Part shown: positions 35,950 to 44,923 of the stretch, in pieces
Position numbering within the stretch: position 1 is the first letter of the stretch
Layout of the letters: each line of letters starts with the position of its first letter
Assembly: GCF_034372165.1 (NCBI RefSeq)
Contig: NZ_CP139698.1
Span: forward strand, 2,356,001-2,420,000
Source: Christiangramia sp. OXR-203
GTDB lineage: Bacteria; Bacteroidota; Bacteroidia; Flavobacteriales; Flavobacteriaceae
Direction: 5' to 3'
DNA length: 64,000 bases
Translations under genes and position numbers: made by a program
The notes under the pieces: model-generated
The model's database searches: none
What the model was told of the DNA's origin: nothing
The model's input: the letters and a program-made list of their open reading frames with translations, nothing else

Positions 35950-37173
35950 CTAAACATATGAACTAAGTTTGTCTTTCAATGCCAGCATATCTTCACTCAA
36001 TTTATTTTCCAAAACTCTTGCATAAATTTGTGTAGTTGATAATTTCGTATGGCCCAATAGCTTAGAAACTGTTTCAATAGGCACTCCATTAGATAAAGTT
36101 ATTGTAGTGGCAAAAGTATGCCTGGCAGAATGAAAAGTGAGGTTCTTTTTTATTTTCAATTGCAACATAATCTCCTTTAGATATTTATTGACCTTTTGAT
36201 TAGAACATACCGGAAACAAATAATCATTTGAAGTAATTTGGTGCCTGTATTTATCTAATAGAAATTGCGCCTGGGGAAGTAATGGCACTTTTACGGTTTC
36301 ATCAGTTTTTTCCCGTTTGGTAAAGATCCAGTTACTCCCATCAATTCCTTTTACAATCTGATGAATAGTTAATTCTTTAATATCAACATAAGAAAGCCCA
36401 GTATAACAGGAAAAAATAAAAATATCTTTTACTTTCTCTAAGCTACTTCTAGTAAATTCGGTAGACTCTACTATTTGAAGCTCTCGCTTACTTAGGTATT
36501 GCCGCTCATTCTTTTCAAACCGGAATTTAAAGTTATTAAAAGGATTTTTAACTAACCACTCTAGTTTAATTGCCAGATTGAGCATCTTTTTAAAGCGCTC
36601 CAAGTGTTTCATCGTGCCGTTATTGCCACAAGTCTTTCTGGAAACCTTTGCAGAATACTTGCGCAAAAACTGTTCAAAGTCGGTTACAAACCGGTAATTG
36701 ATTTGCTTAAGGATGATGTCATTGCAGGTCATTTTCTTCTTTAAAAACTCCTTTAAATAAGTTTCAGTGGTATAATAATTTTTGAGCGTTCCGGGTTTTA
36801 GCACATTTCTCATATGAGAATTATGATAATCCATGAGTTCCAATAAGGTTTTCTTATGATCATCACTCCCGTAGAAACGAGCTTTGATACTTTGGGCGGA
36901 GATTATTTTATTCTCTGAAGATAGTTGTTTGTGGCAGTCAAGCAACTTATTGTAAACCTGGTCCAAATACTGGTTCAGGATTCGTGATTTTGTAGCTGTT
37001 CCCCTGGCGCGTCCTTTTGAGGCGTCCCAATGATTCACCGGAATTGATCTTTTTAGACTGATTTCGGAGCGTCTTCCATTGACAGTAATTCGGGTGTAAA
37101 TAAATAATTTCTTCGTCTCATCATGATGTTTGCGAACAAAGAATAATACGGAAAAGGTAGTGTAATTAGGCAT
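35950..37173 (-). CDS. IntDOT-like tyrosine recombinase
   Basis: This 407-residue integrase has an N-terminal arm-binding domain (FVRKHH..KLFIYTRITVNGRRSEIS), a SAM-like core-binding domain (about 108-205) and a catalytic domain. It shows Lys287, His348-x-x-Arg351 (FHSARHTF), His375 (LGHTKLSTTQ) and Tyr384. At the position of the first catalytic Arg it has Ser261 (TGLSYVD), the same kind of substitution known in IntDOT of CTnDOT. It lies next to tRNA-Pro(TGG) and is the likely integrase of the 32209-37404 element. Confidence 0.93.
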   Translation of the reverse strand: MPNYTTFSVLFFVRKHHDETKKLFIYTRITVNGRRSEISLKRSIPVNHWDASKGRARGTATKSRILNQYLDQVYNKLLDCHKQLSSENKIISAQSIKARFYGSDDHKKTLLELMDYHNSHMRNVLKPGTLKNYYTTETYLKEFLKKKMTCNDIILKQINYRFVTDFEQFLRKYSAKVSRKTCGNNGTMKHLERFKKMLNLAIKLEWLVKNPFNNFKFRFEKNERQYLSKRELQIVESTEFTRSSLEKVKDIFIFSCYTGLSYVDIKELTIHQIVKGIDGSNWIFTKREKTDETVKVPLLPQAQFLLDKYRHQITSNDYLFPVCSNQKVNKYLKEIMLQLKIKKNLTFHSARHTFATTITLSNGVPIETVSKLLGHTKLSTTQIYARVLENKLSEDMLALKDKLSSYV

Positions 37174-37268
37174 TTCAAGCGTCTTTAATGAAACAATCAG
37201 TTAGCAAAGACGAAAGTCAAATCAACTAAAATGCCTTATGAAGTTAAGCAATTATTTGTAATAAATGA

Positions 37269-37287
37269 TTCACCGAATGATTCACCA
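37269..37287. repeat. Inner 19-bp repeat, right copy
   Basis: TTCACCGAATGATTCACCA, identical to 32284-32302. It lies between the integrase gene and the tRNA-side attachment repeat. Directly before it the sequence reads ATGA, so two 12-nt units ATGATTCACCGA and ATGATTCACCAG stand in tandem. Confidence 0.7.
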
Positions 37288-37328
37288 GACTTATGCTTTT
37301 AAATGATATTATTTGATATCCCTAAAAA

Positions 37329-37367
37329 CAAAAAAACACTGAAAATCAAGAGATTAACAGTGTTTTG
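37329..37367 (-). terminator. Terminator serving tRNA-Pro(TGG) from inside the element
   Basis: On the minus strand AAAACACTG pairs with CAGTGTTTT around a loop, followed by a T tract. It lies about 25-60 nt beyond the tRNA 3' end and belongs to the element. Confidence 0.7.
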
Positions 37368-37388
37368 TATCCACTTATTAGGTGGTTC

Positions 37389-37404
37389 GTCGGGGTGGCA
37401 GGAT
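37389..37404. repeat. Right attachment-site repeat (tRNA 3' end)
   Basis: GTCGGGGTGGCAGGAT covers the 3' acceptor strand and part of the T arm of tRNA-Pro(TGG). It is identical to 32209-32224. Confidence 0.85.
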
Positions 37405-37464
37405 TCGAACCTGCGGCCTCCTGCTCCCAAAGCAGGCGCGATAACCGGGCTACGCTACACCCCG
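37390..37464 (-). tRNA. tRNA-Pro(TGG)
   Basis: The minus strand gives a full cloverleaf: acceptor CGGGGTG with CACCCCG, anticodon stem CCTGC/GCAGG, loop TTTGGGA with anticodon TGG, and T loop TTCGAAT. CCA is not encoded. Its 3' end is the integration target of the adjacent element and remains intact. A TAnnTTTG promoter element lies upstream at 37495-37502. Confidence 0.95.
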
Positions 37465-37494
37465 AAAATGCTTTATTTAGCATTAATTGGGCGG

Positions 37495-37502
37495 CAAATA
37501 TA
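37495..37502 (-). promoter_or_regulatory. Bacteroidota-type -7 element for tRNA-Pro(TGG)
   Basis: TATATTTG on the minus strand matches TAnnTTTG exactly, 30 nt before the tRNA 5' end. No clear TTG -33 element is seen. Confidence 0.55.
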
Positions 37503-37582
37503 AGAATAAATCATATCCTACCATGGAAAGTTTCATTTTTTTATATCTTAGTTCAAACATTGCTGTAAAAAAGAAAAGAAAT

Positions 37583-38773
37583 ATGAAAAATTATATTGCA
37601 TCCATAGGTATTCTACTTTCAGTTTATGCCTGTGGTGATTCTAAGTCTGAAAGCGATCTTTCAGAAAATACAAATGACCCTGTTGCCGAGCCCGGAGATA
37701 CTTCTGAAGAAGGTCAACAGGTACCAGCCCCTATCGAAGCTGGAGTTTCAGATGCTTATGGATTTGAAATGGTTGTTGAAGGGCTGAATATCCCATGGGG
37801 TTTTACATTTATGCCGGATAAGAGCATACTTATTACTGAAAAAAACGGTGATATCATTCATTTTAAAAATGGTGAAAAGATCCAGATTTCCGGTGGTCCT
37901 GAGGTTTATGATCGCGGTCAGGGAGGTTTACTTGATGTGGTGCTTCACCCAGAATACGAATCTAATGGCTGGATCTATTTCTCCTATGCTTCCCCGGAAG
38001 GTAATGCAGATGGTGGGAATACTGCCATTATGCGTGCAAAACTTGAAGGCAACAAACTAACTTCAAAAGAGGTGCTTTACAAAGCTTCTCCAAATACAAC
38101 CAAAGGTCAGCATTTTGGCTCCAGGATAGCTTTTGATAAAAACGGTTACCTGTTCTTTAGTGCTGGTGAAAGAGGTGAGCGCGATGTAAACCCACAGGAT
38201 ATCTCTCGTGACAACGGAAAAGTTTACAGGTTAAATGATGATGGTTCTATTCCATCAGACAATCCTTTCGTTGGTGAAGAGAATGCCGTTGAAGCGATCT
38301 ATTCCTACGGACATAGAAATCCGCAGGGAATGATTCTTAATCCTGAAACCGGAGAGATCTGGGTACATGAGCATGGACCAAAAGGTGGAGATGAGATCAA
38401 TGTTGTAGAGAAAGGCGCTAATTATGGTTGGCCTGTAGTGACTTATGGTGAAAATTACAGCGGGACGCCTATTACCGACGAACGCAGCAAACCAGGAATG
38501 AAAGATCCTATTTTCTACTGGCTACCTTCTATTGCTCCTAGCGGATTCGCTTATGTAACTTCAGAAAAATTTCCAGAATTGAAAGGCAACCTTTTAGTAG
38601 GATCTCTAAAATTTCAATATCTTGAACTCCTTGAATTGGATGGTAAAAAGATCACTAAAAGAACCAAACTTATTGATGGTGCAGGACGTATGCGCGACGT
38701 AAGACAGGGACCAGATGGAGATATTTATGTTGCCATTGAAGGAAAAGGAATTGCAAAATTAACCAACAAATAA
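37583..38773 (+). CDS. PQQ-dependent sugar dehydrogenase lipoprotein
   Basis: From the ATG at 37583 the protein has 396 residues and a lipobox ending VYAC. An acidic linker precedes a six-bladed propeller of the soluble aldose sugar dehydrogenase (YliI/GdhB) type. Recognisable pieces are LNIPWGFTFMPD, HPEYESNGWIYFSY, YGHRNPQGMI, HEHGPKGGDEINVV and GANYGWPVVTYG. It oxidises sugars with PQQ in the periplasm or at the outer membrane. The next gene, four bases downstream, is a cytochrome c that could accept its electrons. The longer TTG-type start at 37487 lacks support. Confidence 0.9.
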   Translation: MKNYIASIGILLSVYACGDSKSESDLSENTNDPVAEPGDTSEEGQQVPAPIEAGVSDAYGFEMVVEGLNIPWGFTFMPDKSILITEKNGDIIHFKNGEKIQISGGPEVYDRGQGGLLDVVLHPEYESNGWIYFSYASPEGNADGGNTAIMRAKLEGNKLTSKEVLYKASPNTTKGQHFGSRIAFDKNGYLFFSAGERGERDVNPQDISRDNGKVYRLNDDGSIPSDNPFVGEENAVEAIYSYGHRNPQGMILNPETGEIWVHEHGPKGGDEINVVEKGANYGWPVVTYGENYSGTPITDERSKPGMKDPIFYWLPSIAPSGFAYVTSEKFPELKGNLLVGSLKFQYLELLELDGKKITKRTKLIDGAGRMRDVRQGPDGDIYVAIEGKGIAKLTNK

Positions 38774-38777
38774 TCAC

Positions 38778-39245
38778 ATGAAGAAACTACTTTTCGTATT
38801 TGGATTAGCCGCGATGGTGGCTTGTAAATCTGATAAAAAAGAAAATGAAACCGAAGATGAATCTTACGTAATTCCTTCTTCGGAAAAGTCCAGCGAACAA
38901 ACGCCGCTAACTGCAAGTATTAAGAGAGGAAAAGGTATTTATTCAGATCTTTGTGTGACCTGTCACTTACCAAACGGGAAAGGGATTGCAGGAACCTATC
39001 CTCCACTCGATGGTTCAAACTGGCTTACAGAAAAGCGTGAAGAAAGCATTCGCGGTGTTAAATATGGAATGAAAGGTCCTATTGAAGTGAACGGTGAGAA
39101 ATATGACAACGTAATGACTCCAATGGGCTTGAGTGACCAGGAAGTTGCAGATGCAATGAACTACGTCATGAACTCCTGGAGCAACAATATAGACGATATG
39201 GTGACGGTTGAAGAAGTAGCTGCTGTCAAGGAAAGCGCTGAGTAA
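38778..39245 (+). CDS. Cytochrome c lipoprotein
   Basis: This 155-residue lipoprotein has a lipobox ending MVAC (Cys16) and a class I cytochrome c domain with Cys59-V-T-Cys62-His63. The probable axial Met is in NVMTPMGLSDQE near residue 115. It starts four bases after the PQQ sugar dehydrogenase gene and is the likely electron acceptor of that enzyme. A terminator follows at 39264-39293. Confidence 0.9.
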   Translation: MKKLLFVFGLAAMVACKSDKKENETEDESYVIPSSEKSSEQTPLTASIKRGKGIYSDLCVTCHLPNGKGIAGTYPPLDGSNWLTEKREESIRGVKYGMKGPIEVNGEKYDNVMTPMGLSDQEVADAMNYVMNSWSNNIDDMVTVEEVAAVKESAE

Positions 39246-39263
39246 GAAACCATCAACAATTTC

Positions 39264-39293
39264 AAAACCGACTTTTACAAGTCGGTTTTTTTT
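39264..39293 (+). terminator. Rho-independent terminator
   Basis: AAAACCGACT pairs with AAGTCGGTTTT around a short loop, followed by a run of T, ending the sugar dehydrogenase/cytochrome operon. Confidence 0.9.
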
Positions 39294-39341
39294 ATTTCGA
39301 AAGGCGTGCTCCACTTTCCGAAGATTTTTAAAAAGTAATAT

Positions 39342-39349
39342 TACCTTTG
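39342..39349 (+). promoter_or_regulatory. Bacteroidota-type -7 element for the udk operon
   Basis: TACCTTTG matches TAnnTTTG exactly and lies 16 nt before the udk start codon, which would give a very short leader. A -33 TTG is not evident. Confidence 0.6.
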
Positions 39350-39365
39350 CAAAAATTCTAGAAAC

Positions 39366-39974
39366 ATGCTAATTATTGGGATCGCCGGTGGTACCGGGAG
39401 TGGTAAGACTACGGTTGTAAATCAAATCATCGATGAACTAAAACATGAAGAGGTAGATGTAATCTCCCAGGATTCTTACTACCAGGACACCTCTCATCTT
39501 ACTTTTGAAGAGCGTAAAAAGATAAATTTTGACCATCCCAAATCAATAGATTTCGATCTTCTGGCTGAACATTTAAGACAGTTACGCGCTGGTCATAACA
39601 TTCAGCAACCGGTTTATTCTTTTAAGGAACACAATAGAACCGGAGAGTTTGTAGAGATACATCCTCGAAAAGTAGTGATCGTTGAAGGGATCCTTATCCT
39701 CACCCATCCTGAAATTCGCGATCTTTTTGACATCAAGATCTACGTTCATGCAGACAGTGATGAGCGATTGATTCGGCGTTTAAAACGTGATATTGCAGAT
39801 CGCGGTCGTGATCTTGAAGAAGTGCTCTGGAGATACCAGACGACTTTAAAACCAATGCATCAGCAGTTTATAGAACCTACCAAAGAATTTGCTGATATCA
39901 TCATTCCTACCAATCGCTACAATACGGTGGCTGTTGACATCGTTCAGACTATTATCAAAGATCGCTTAAGCTAA
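39366..39974 (+). CDS. udk: Uridine kinase
   Basis: This 202-residue P-loop kinase phosphorylates uridine and cytidine in pyrimidine salvage. It shows Walker A GGTGSGKTT (about residues 8-16), ISQDSYYQD, FDHPKSIDFDLL, PVYSFKEHNRTGE and VIVEGIL, then the LID-like DERLIRRLKRDIADRGRD. Length is standard. It heads an operon with divIC and the methylmalonyl-CoA mutase genes, 19 nt upstream of divIC. Confidence 0.95.
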   Translation: MLIIGIAGGTGSGKTTVVNQIIDELKHEEVDVISQDSYYQDTSHLTFEERKKINFDHPKSIDFDLLAEHLRQLRAGHNIQQPVYSFKEHNRTGEFVEIHPRKVVIVEGILILTHPEIRDLFDIKIYVHADSDERLIRRLKRDIADRGRDLEEVLWRYQTTLKPMHQQFIEPTKEFADIIIPTNRYNTVAVDIVQTIIKDRLS

Positions 39975-39993
39975 TTTTGTATCTTTAAAAACT

Positions 39994-40308
39994 ATGAAAT
40001 TAAAAGACCTGCGTAAAAAACGATGGTTCCGGTTTATCAGCAACAAATATGTACTGATAAGCATTATTTTCATAGGCTGGATGTTCTTTCTGGATACTAA
40101 TTCCTGGTTTATACATCATGAACTGGATTTGGAAATAGAAGAACTTCAGCGAAATAAAAGCTATTATCAGGAAGAGATCGCGAAAGACAAGGCTATCATC
40201 GAAGATCTTCAGGATTCGGTGCAACTCGAACGTTTTGCCCGCCAGAAGTACTATATGAAAAGACCCAATGAAGATATTTATATTATCGAGTACGATACTA
40301 TAGATTGA
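39994..40308 (+). CDS. FtsB/DivIC-family septum formation protein
   Basis: This 104-residue protein has one transmembrane helix (about 20-37) followed by a coiled coil (LDLEIEELQRNKSYYQEEIAKD) and the DivIC-like C-terminal segment ERFARQKYYMKRPNEDIYIIE. It is a bitopic component of the divisome core. The gene lies between udk and mutA, a neighbourhood common in flavobacteria. The topology and family length fit well. Confidence 0.88.
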   Translation: MKLKDLRKKRWFRFISNKYVLISIIFIGWMFFLDTNSWFIHHELDLEIEELQRNKSYYQEEIAKDKAIIEDLQDSVQLERFARQKYYMKRPNEDIYIIEYDTID

Positions 40309-40333
40309 TCTCGCCCGCCAAAAAACTAAAATC

Positions 40334-41734
40334 ATGAAGCAATTGTTATTTCAGGAATTTGAAAATGTTTCTGCAAAGCAATGGAAACAAAAGATCCAGG
40401 CAGATCTTAAAGGTGCCGATTATAACGAGAAACTGGTTACCAAAACTCTCCACGGCATTGATATAAAACCCTTCTATTCTTCGGAAGATATTTCAGAAAG
40501 TCTTTCGATCCCCAATCCGGCTCACTGGAACATCTGTGAAAAGATCTATATCACTTCTGAAGCTTCCGCAGTGAATAAAGCCAAGGAGAAACTACAGAAG
40601 GGAACTGAATCTTTATGGTTCATTTTAGCTTCTGAAGAAATCGATTTCGTAGAAATTCTGAAGTCGATATCTGAAGAAGTTCCGGTTTACCTGCAATGTG
40701 AATTCCTGAATTCAGAATTTATTCTGAAGCTGGATAAGGAAATTAGTAAGACTAATCGAAAGGTTTACTTGCGCAATGATATTATAGGCAACCTGGCCCG
40801 ATCTGGAAACTGGTTCGAAAACCTGAAATCTGATCATTCAGAATTAGAAAATATTATACAGAAAAGCTCAGGTTTTGCTTCAGTATTAAGCATTGACCTG
40901 GGTTTATATCAAAATGCGGGGGCAAATATTCCGCAGCAACTGGCATATTCACTTGCCCAGGTTTCAGAATATCTACATTATTTTGAAGGACTGGAATCAG
41001 AAAAGAAGGCGAGTATTAAAATTCAATTTTACGTTTCGGTAGGATCAGATTATTTTTTCGAAATTTCAAAAATAAGAGCATTACGCTGGCTATTTGCTAC
41101 CATTGCACCAGAATTCGGGTTCCATAAAGATTGTCATATTGTTGCTGAACCAACAAAACGAACTAAAACCTTATACGACTTCAATGTTAACCTGCTTAGA
41201 ACCACCACAGAAAGTATGAGTGCGATCCTTGGAGGTGCAGACAGCATTTGCAATTTGCCTTACGATGCGATCTACCATAAAAATAACGAGTTTGGTGACC
41301 GCATTGCCCGCAATCAATTGCTGGTGATGAGACACGAAAGCTATTTTGGAAAAGTAGGAAATGTTGCTGAAGGCACTTATTATATAGAAAGCATCACACG
41401 CCAAATTGCTGAAAAAGCTTTACAGATATTCAAGGATATCGAAAAAGGTGGCGGTTTTTTAAAGGAGCTTAAAGAAGGAATTATTCAGAAAAAGATCAAA
41501 CAAAGCGCGAAAGAAGAACAACTTAAATTTGATTCGGGAGAATTGATCCTTATTGGAACTAACAAATTTGAAAATCCTGAAGACAGGATGAAAGATGATC
41601 TTGAGTTATTCCCTTTTTTAAAGCAGAACCCAAGAAAAACGCTTTTACAGCCAATCCTGGAAAGAAGATTAAGTGAAGCGATGGAGCAAAAACGACTGGA
41701 AAAGGAAACTTCTGCAGAAACCTCTCAAAATTAA
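40334..41734 (+). CDS. mutA: Methylmalonyl-CoA mutase small subunit
   Basis: This 466-residue protein is the non-catalytic partner of the B12-dependent mutase. It shows the TIM-barrel start ([19 protein letters not shown]), a barrel region with [17 protein letters not shown] and [16 protein letters not shown], and no cobalamin-binding domain. The gene ends five bases before the large subunit. The heterodimer interconverts methylmalonyl-CoA and succinyl-CoA. The subunit is shorter than its partner, as expected. Confidence 0.92.
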   Translation: MKQLLFQEFENVSAKQWKQKIQADLKGADYNEKLVTKTLHGIDIKPFYSSEDISESLSIPNPAHWNICEKIYITSEASAVNKAKEKLQKGTESLWFILASEEIDFVEILKSISEEVPVYLQCEFLNSEFILKLDKEISKTNRKVYLRNDIIGNLARSGNWFENLKSDHSELENIIQKSSGFASVLSIDLGLYQNAGANIPQQLAYSLAQVSEYLHYFEGLESEKKASIKIQFYVSVGSDYFFEISKIRALRWLFATIAPEFGFHKDCHIVAEPTKRTKTLYDFNVNLLRTTTESMSAILGGADSICNLPYDAIYHKNNEFGDRIARNQLLVMRHESYFGKVGNVAEGTYYIESITRQIAEKALQIFKDIEKGGGFLKELKEGIIQKKIKQSAKEEQLKFDSGELILIGTNKFENPEDRMKDDLELFPFLKQNPRKTLLQPILERRLSEAMEQKRLEKETSAETSQN

Positions 41735-41739
41735 GAAAG

Positions 41740-43869
41740 ATGTCACGTAAAGACCTTCAACATATAAGCTTAAACGATAAAGATCTATCTTCAGCAAAGA
41801 AAATAAGTGCGGAGACCTTTGAGACTCCCGAAGAGATAGAGATCAAAACATCTTACTCGAAAGAAGACCTTTCAGAAGCAGAACATCTTGAATTCGCCGC
41901 CGGAATCCCTCCCTATTTACGTGGACCATACAGTACGATGTACGTGAGCAGACCATGGACGATAAGACAATATGCAGGCTTTTCCACCGCCGAAGAAAGT
42001 AATGCTTTTTACAGACGAAATTTAGCTGCAGGACAAAAAGGACTATCTGTAGCCTTCGACTTGCCCACCCATCGAGGATATGACAGCGATCATGAACGTG
42101 TAGTTGGAGATGTTGGTAAAGCCGGGGTTGCGATAGATTCGGTAGAGGACATGAAGATCCTTTTCGACCAGATTCCGCTGGATAAAATGTCGGTTTCCAT
42201 GACTATGAATGGAGCAGTTCTGCCCATTATGGCGTTCTACATCGTTGCTGCGGAAGAACAGGGCGTAAAACCAGAATTATTGTCAGGTACGATCCAGAAT
42301 GATATATTAAAGGAGTTTATGGTAAGGAATACTTATATCTACCCTCCTACTCCTTCCATGAAGATCATTTCAGACATATTTGAGTATTCATCTCAAAAAA
42401 TGCCGAAATTTAATAGCATTAGTATTTCCGGTTATCATATGCAGGAAGCCGGTGCTACCTGCGATATTGAGCTTGCGTATACGCTGGCTGATGGACTGGA
42501 ATATATTCGTAAAGGACTAGATGCAGGAATGAAAATAGACAGTTTCGCGCCAAGACTCTCGTTTTTCTGGGCGATTGGAATGAACCATTTTATGGAGATC
42601 GCCAAAATGCGCGCAGGAAGAATGTTATGGGCAAAATTGGTAAAGCAATTTAATCCTACGAATCCTAAATCCCTAAGTCTTAGAACACACTCACAAACAA
42701 GTGGATGGAGCTTGACCGAGCAGGATCCGTTTAATAACGTGGCGAGAACCTGTATCGAGGCAGCGGCAGCTGCCTTTGGTGGAACCCAGAGTTTACATAC
42801 CAATGCTCTCGATGAAGCGATCGCACTGCCAACCGACTTTTCCGCCAGAATAGCTCGAAATACGCAACTTTATCTTCAACAGGAGACGAATATTACCAAG
42901 ACGGTGGATCCATGGGCTGGAAGCTATTATGTTGAAAAGCTTACCGAAGAGATCGCTGCCAAGGCCTGGAAGCTCATTGAAGAAGTTGAAGAACTTGGAG
43001 GGATGACCAAAGCTATTGAGGCCGGGATTCCAAAAATGAGGATCGAAGAAGCTGCTGCCAGAAAGCAGGCCAGGATAGACAGCGAAACAGATGTGATCAT
43101 AGGTGTGAACAAATATCGTCTGGATAAGGAAGATGATATGGTTACTCTGGAAGTAGACAATCAAACCGTGCGAAAACAACAGGTCGCCAGGCTAGAAAAA
43201 ATAAGATCGGAGAGAGATTCAGATAAGGTGAAAAATAGCCTTGAAAAACTGACCAGAGCTGCTAAAGAAGAAAATGCTAACTTACTGGAACTTGCCGTTG
43301 AAGCAGCACGTGATCGTGCTACATTAGGTGAAATTAGTGATGCACTCGAAAGCGTCTATGGTAGATATAAAGCTAAAATTCAGTCATTCAGCGGAGTATA
43401 TTCAAAAGAAATGAAAGACAACAGCTCATTTAAAAAGGCTCGAGAAATGGCCGACAAGTTCGCTGAAATGGAAGGTCGCCGACCCAGGATCATGGTTGCG
43501 AAAATGGGACAGGACGGTCACGATCGTGGAGCGAAAGTAGTAGCTACCGGATATGCCGATCTTGGTTTTGACGTAGATATTGGACCATTGTTCCAGACTC
43601 CTGCCGAGGCAGCACAACAGGCTGTAGAAAATGACGTTCATATTCTTGGGGTATCTTCACTGGCTGCTGGACACAAAACCCTTGTTCCCCAGGTTATTGA
43701 AGAACTTCAGAAGCTAGGACGTGATGATATCATGGTCATCGTTGGAGGTGTGATCCCATCTCAGGATTATCAGTTTCTTTTCGATTCTGGAGCCGTGGCT
43801 GTATTTGGCCCGGGAACCAAGATTAGTGATGCTGCGATACAATTACTAGAAATATTAATCGACGAATAA
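41740..43869 (+). CDS. mutB: Methylmalonyl-CoA mutase large subunit
   Basis: This 709-residue catalytic subunit has the substrate barrel ([20 protein letters not shown], then [21 protein letters not shown]) and a C-terminal cobalamin domain. That domain carries the DxHxxG motif DGHDRG near residue 593, [14 protein letters not shown] and GGVIP. It needs adenosylcobalamin for activity. It follows mutA by five bases and precedes a dienoyl-CoA-reductase-like SDR, pointing to propionyl-CoA or odd-chain fatty acid metabolism. No MeaB-type chaperone gene is seen nearby. Confidence 0.96.
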   Translation: MSRKDLQHISLNDKDLSSAKKISAETFETPEEIEIKTSYSKEDLSEAEHLEFAAGIPPYLRGPYSTMYVSRPWTIRQYAGFSTAEESNAFYRRNLAAGQKGLSVAFDLPTHRGYDSDHERVVGDVGKAGVAIDSVEDMKILFDQIPLDKMSVSMTMNGAVLPIMAFYIVAAEEQGVKPELLSGTIQNDILKEFMVRNTYIYPPTPSMKIISDIFEYSSQKMPKFNSISISGYHMQEAGATCDIELAYTLADGLEYIRKGLDAGMKIDSFAPRLSFFWAIGMNHFMEIAKMRAGRMLWAKLVKQFNPTNPKSLSLRTHSQTSGWSLTEQDPFNNVARTCIEAAAAAFGGTQSLHTNALDEAIALPTDFSARIARNTQLYLQQETNITKTVDPWAGSYYVEKLTEEIAAKAWKLIEEVEELGGMTKAIEAGIPKMRIEEAAARKQARIDSETDVIIGVNKYRLDKEDDMVTLEVDNQTVRKQQVARLEKIRSERDSDKVKNSLEKLTRAAKEENANLLELAVEAARDRATLGEISDALESVYGRYKAKIQSFSGVYSKEMKDNSSFKKAREMADKFAEMEGRRPRIMVAKMGQDGHDRGAKVVATGYADLGFDVDIGPLFQTPAEAAQQAVENDVHILGVSSLAAGHKTLVPQVIEELQKLGRDDIMVIVGGVIPSQDYQFLFDSGAVAVFGPGTKISDAAIQLLEILIDE

Positions 43870-43888
43870 TCATATAACCAACCAAAAT

Positions 43889-44770
43889 ATGGATTTAAAG
43901 AAAAAAATGCTCCGTGATGATGCTTTAGCCGGAAAAACGATAGTTGTAACCGGCGGTGGTAGTGGTCTTGGAAAATCGATGACCACTTATTTCCTGGAAC
44001 TGGGAGCAAACGTTGCGATCACTTCCAGAAATATGGAAAAGCTGGAGAAAGTAGCAAAAGAACTGGAAGAACAAACCGGTGGAAGATGTCTTCCTTTGCA
44101 GTGTGATGTGAGACATTACGATCAGGTGGAAGCTATGCGCGAAAAAGCGGTAGCCGAATTTGGATCTGTAGACATTCTCCTGAACAACGCAGCTGGTAAT
44201 TTTATATCTCCAACAGAACGTTTGAGTGCCAATGCCTTTGACACTATTATAGATATCGTTTTAAAAGGTAGTAAAAACTGTACGCTTGCTTTCGGGAAAC
44301 ACTGGATCGACGAAAAGCAAGAAAACAAAAATATTCTTAATATCGTTACTACCTATGCCTGGACGGGATCTGCTTATGTAGTTCCAAGTGCTACCGCAAA
44401 AGCCGGTGTACTTGCCATGACCAGATCTCTTGCAGTAGAATGGGCGAAATACGGGATTAGATCTAATGCTATCGCCCCTGGACCTTTTCCTACTAAAGGC
44501 GCATGGGACAGATTACTACCAGGGGATCTAAAAGAAAAGTTCGATCTGGCTAAAAAAGTCCCCCTTAAGAGAGTTGGAGATCACCAGGAACTGGCAAATC
44601 TCGCGGCATATCTTGTTTCAGATTTCTCTGCATATGTAAATGGCGAAGTGATCACCATAGATGGTGGAGAATGGTTGAAAGGTGCCGGACAGTTTAATTT
44701 ACTGGAAGATGTTCCTGAAGAAATGTGGGACATGCTGGAACAAATGATCAAATCTAAAAGAGGAAAGTAG
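43889..44770 (+). CDS. SDR oxidoreductase, 2,4-dienoyl-CoA reductase-like
   Basis: This 293-residue SDR has the cofactor loop TGGGSGLGKSM (about residues 21-31), CDVRHYDQV, the NNAAGNF motif, and the dienoyl-CoA reductase-like segment APGPFPTKGAWDRLLPG. The usual YxxxK is replaced by a segment reading PSATAKAG; 2,4-dienoyl-CoA reductases likewise lack the canonical Tyr at that site. It would assist beta-oxidation of unsaturated fatty acids, consistent with its place behind the mutase genes. The operon ends at a terminator at 44789-44818. Confidence 0.85.
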   Translation: MDLKKKMLRDDALAGKTIVVTGGGSGLGKSMTTYFLELGANVAITSRNMEKLEKVAKELEEQTGGRCLPLQCDVRHYDQVEAMREKAVAEFGSVDILLNNAAGNFISPTERLSANAFDTIIDIVLKGSKNCTLAFGKHWIDEKQENKNILNIVTTYAWTGSAYVVPSATAKAGVLAMTRSLAVEWAKYGIRSNAIAPGPFPTKGAWDRLLPGDLKEKFDLAKKVPLKRVGDHQELANLAAYLVSDFSAYVNGEVITIDGGEWLKGAGQFNLLEDVPEEMWDMLEQMIKSKRGK

Positions 44771-44788
44771 TTGTACACTTCATAATTT

Positions 44789-44818
44789 AAACCGGGCCTC
44801 GTAGCCCGGTTTTTTTTA
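44789..44818 (+). terminator. Rho-independent terminator
   Basis: AAACCGGGC pairs with GCCCGGTTT, followed by a long T run, 19 nt after the SDR stop. Confidence 0.92.
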
Positions 44819-44923
44819 TGAAGCTCAATGTTATTTTTTAGACATTACCGTGTCAGTTTTATACATTAATTGATTTGAAATATTATCTTGTACGCAATTA
44901 ATTAACACCTATTTCAAATTATT

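Larger units (their letters stand above)
32209..37404. mobile_element. Integrated element at tRNA-Pro(TGG)
   Basis: A 5.2-kb segment bounded by the 16-bp direct repeat GTCGGGGTGGCAGGAT (32209-32224 and 37389-37404). The right copy is the 3' end of tRNA-Pro(TGG). It encodes a tyrosine recombinase next to the tRNA, a lipoprotein and a secreted metalloprotease, plus about 1.4 kb of non-coding sequence at the left end. A 19-bp sequence is repeated inside both ends. No relaxase, conjugation or phage structural genes are seen, so it is a small non-autonomous or decayed integrative element. Confidence 0.82.

Noticed and set aside
37028-37050. A third arm-site repeat inside the integrase gene (AATGATTCACCGG)
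   Set aside because: It encodes the conserved NHW segment of the integrase, so the match is probably a coincidence of coding sequence.
37303-37568. Plus-strand open frames of 66-67 codons across the second tRNA
   Set aside because: They are antisense to tRNA-Pro(TGG) and include its terminator; translated tRNA motifs often mimic a protein family.
42435-43179. Long antisense frames of more than 120 codons within mutB
   Set aside because: They are shadows of a strongly conserved coding gene on the opposite strand and have no start context or family match.
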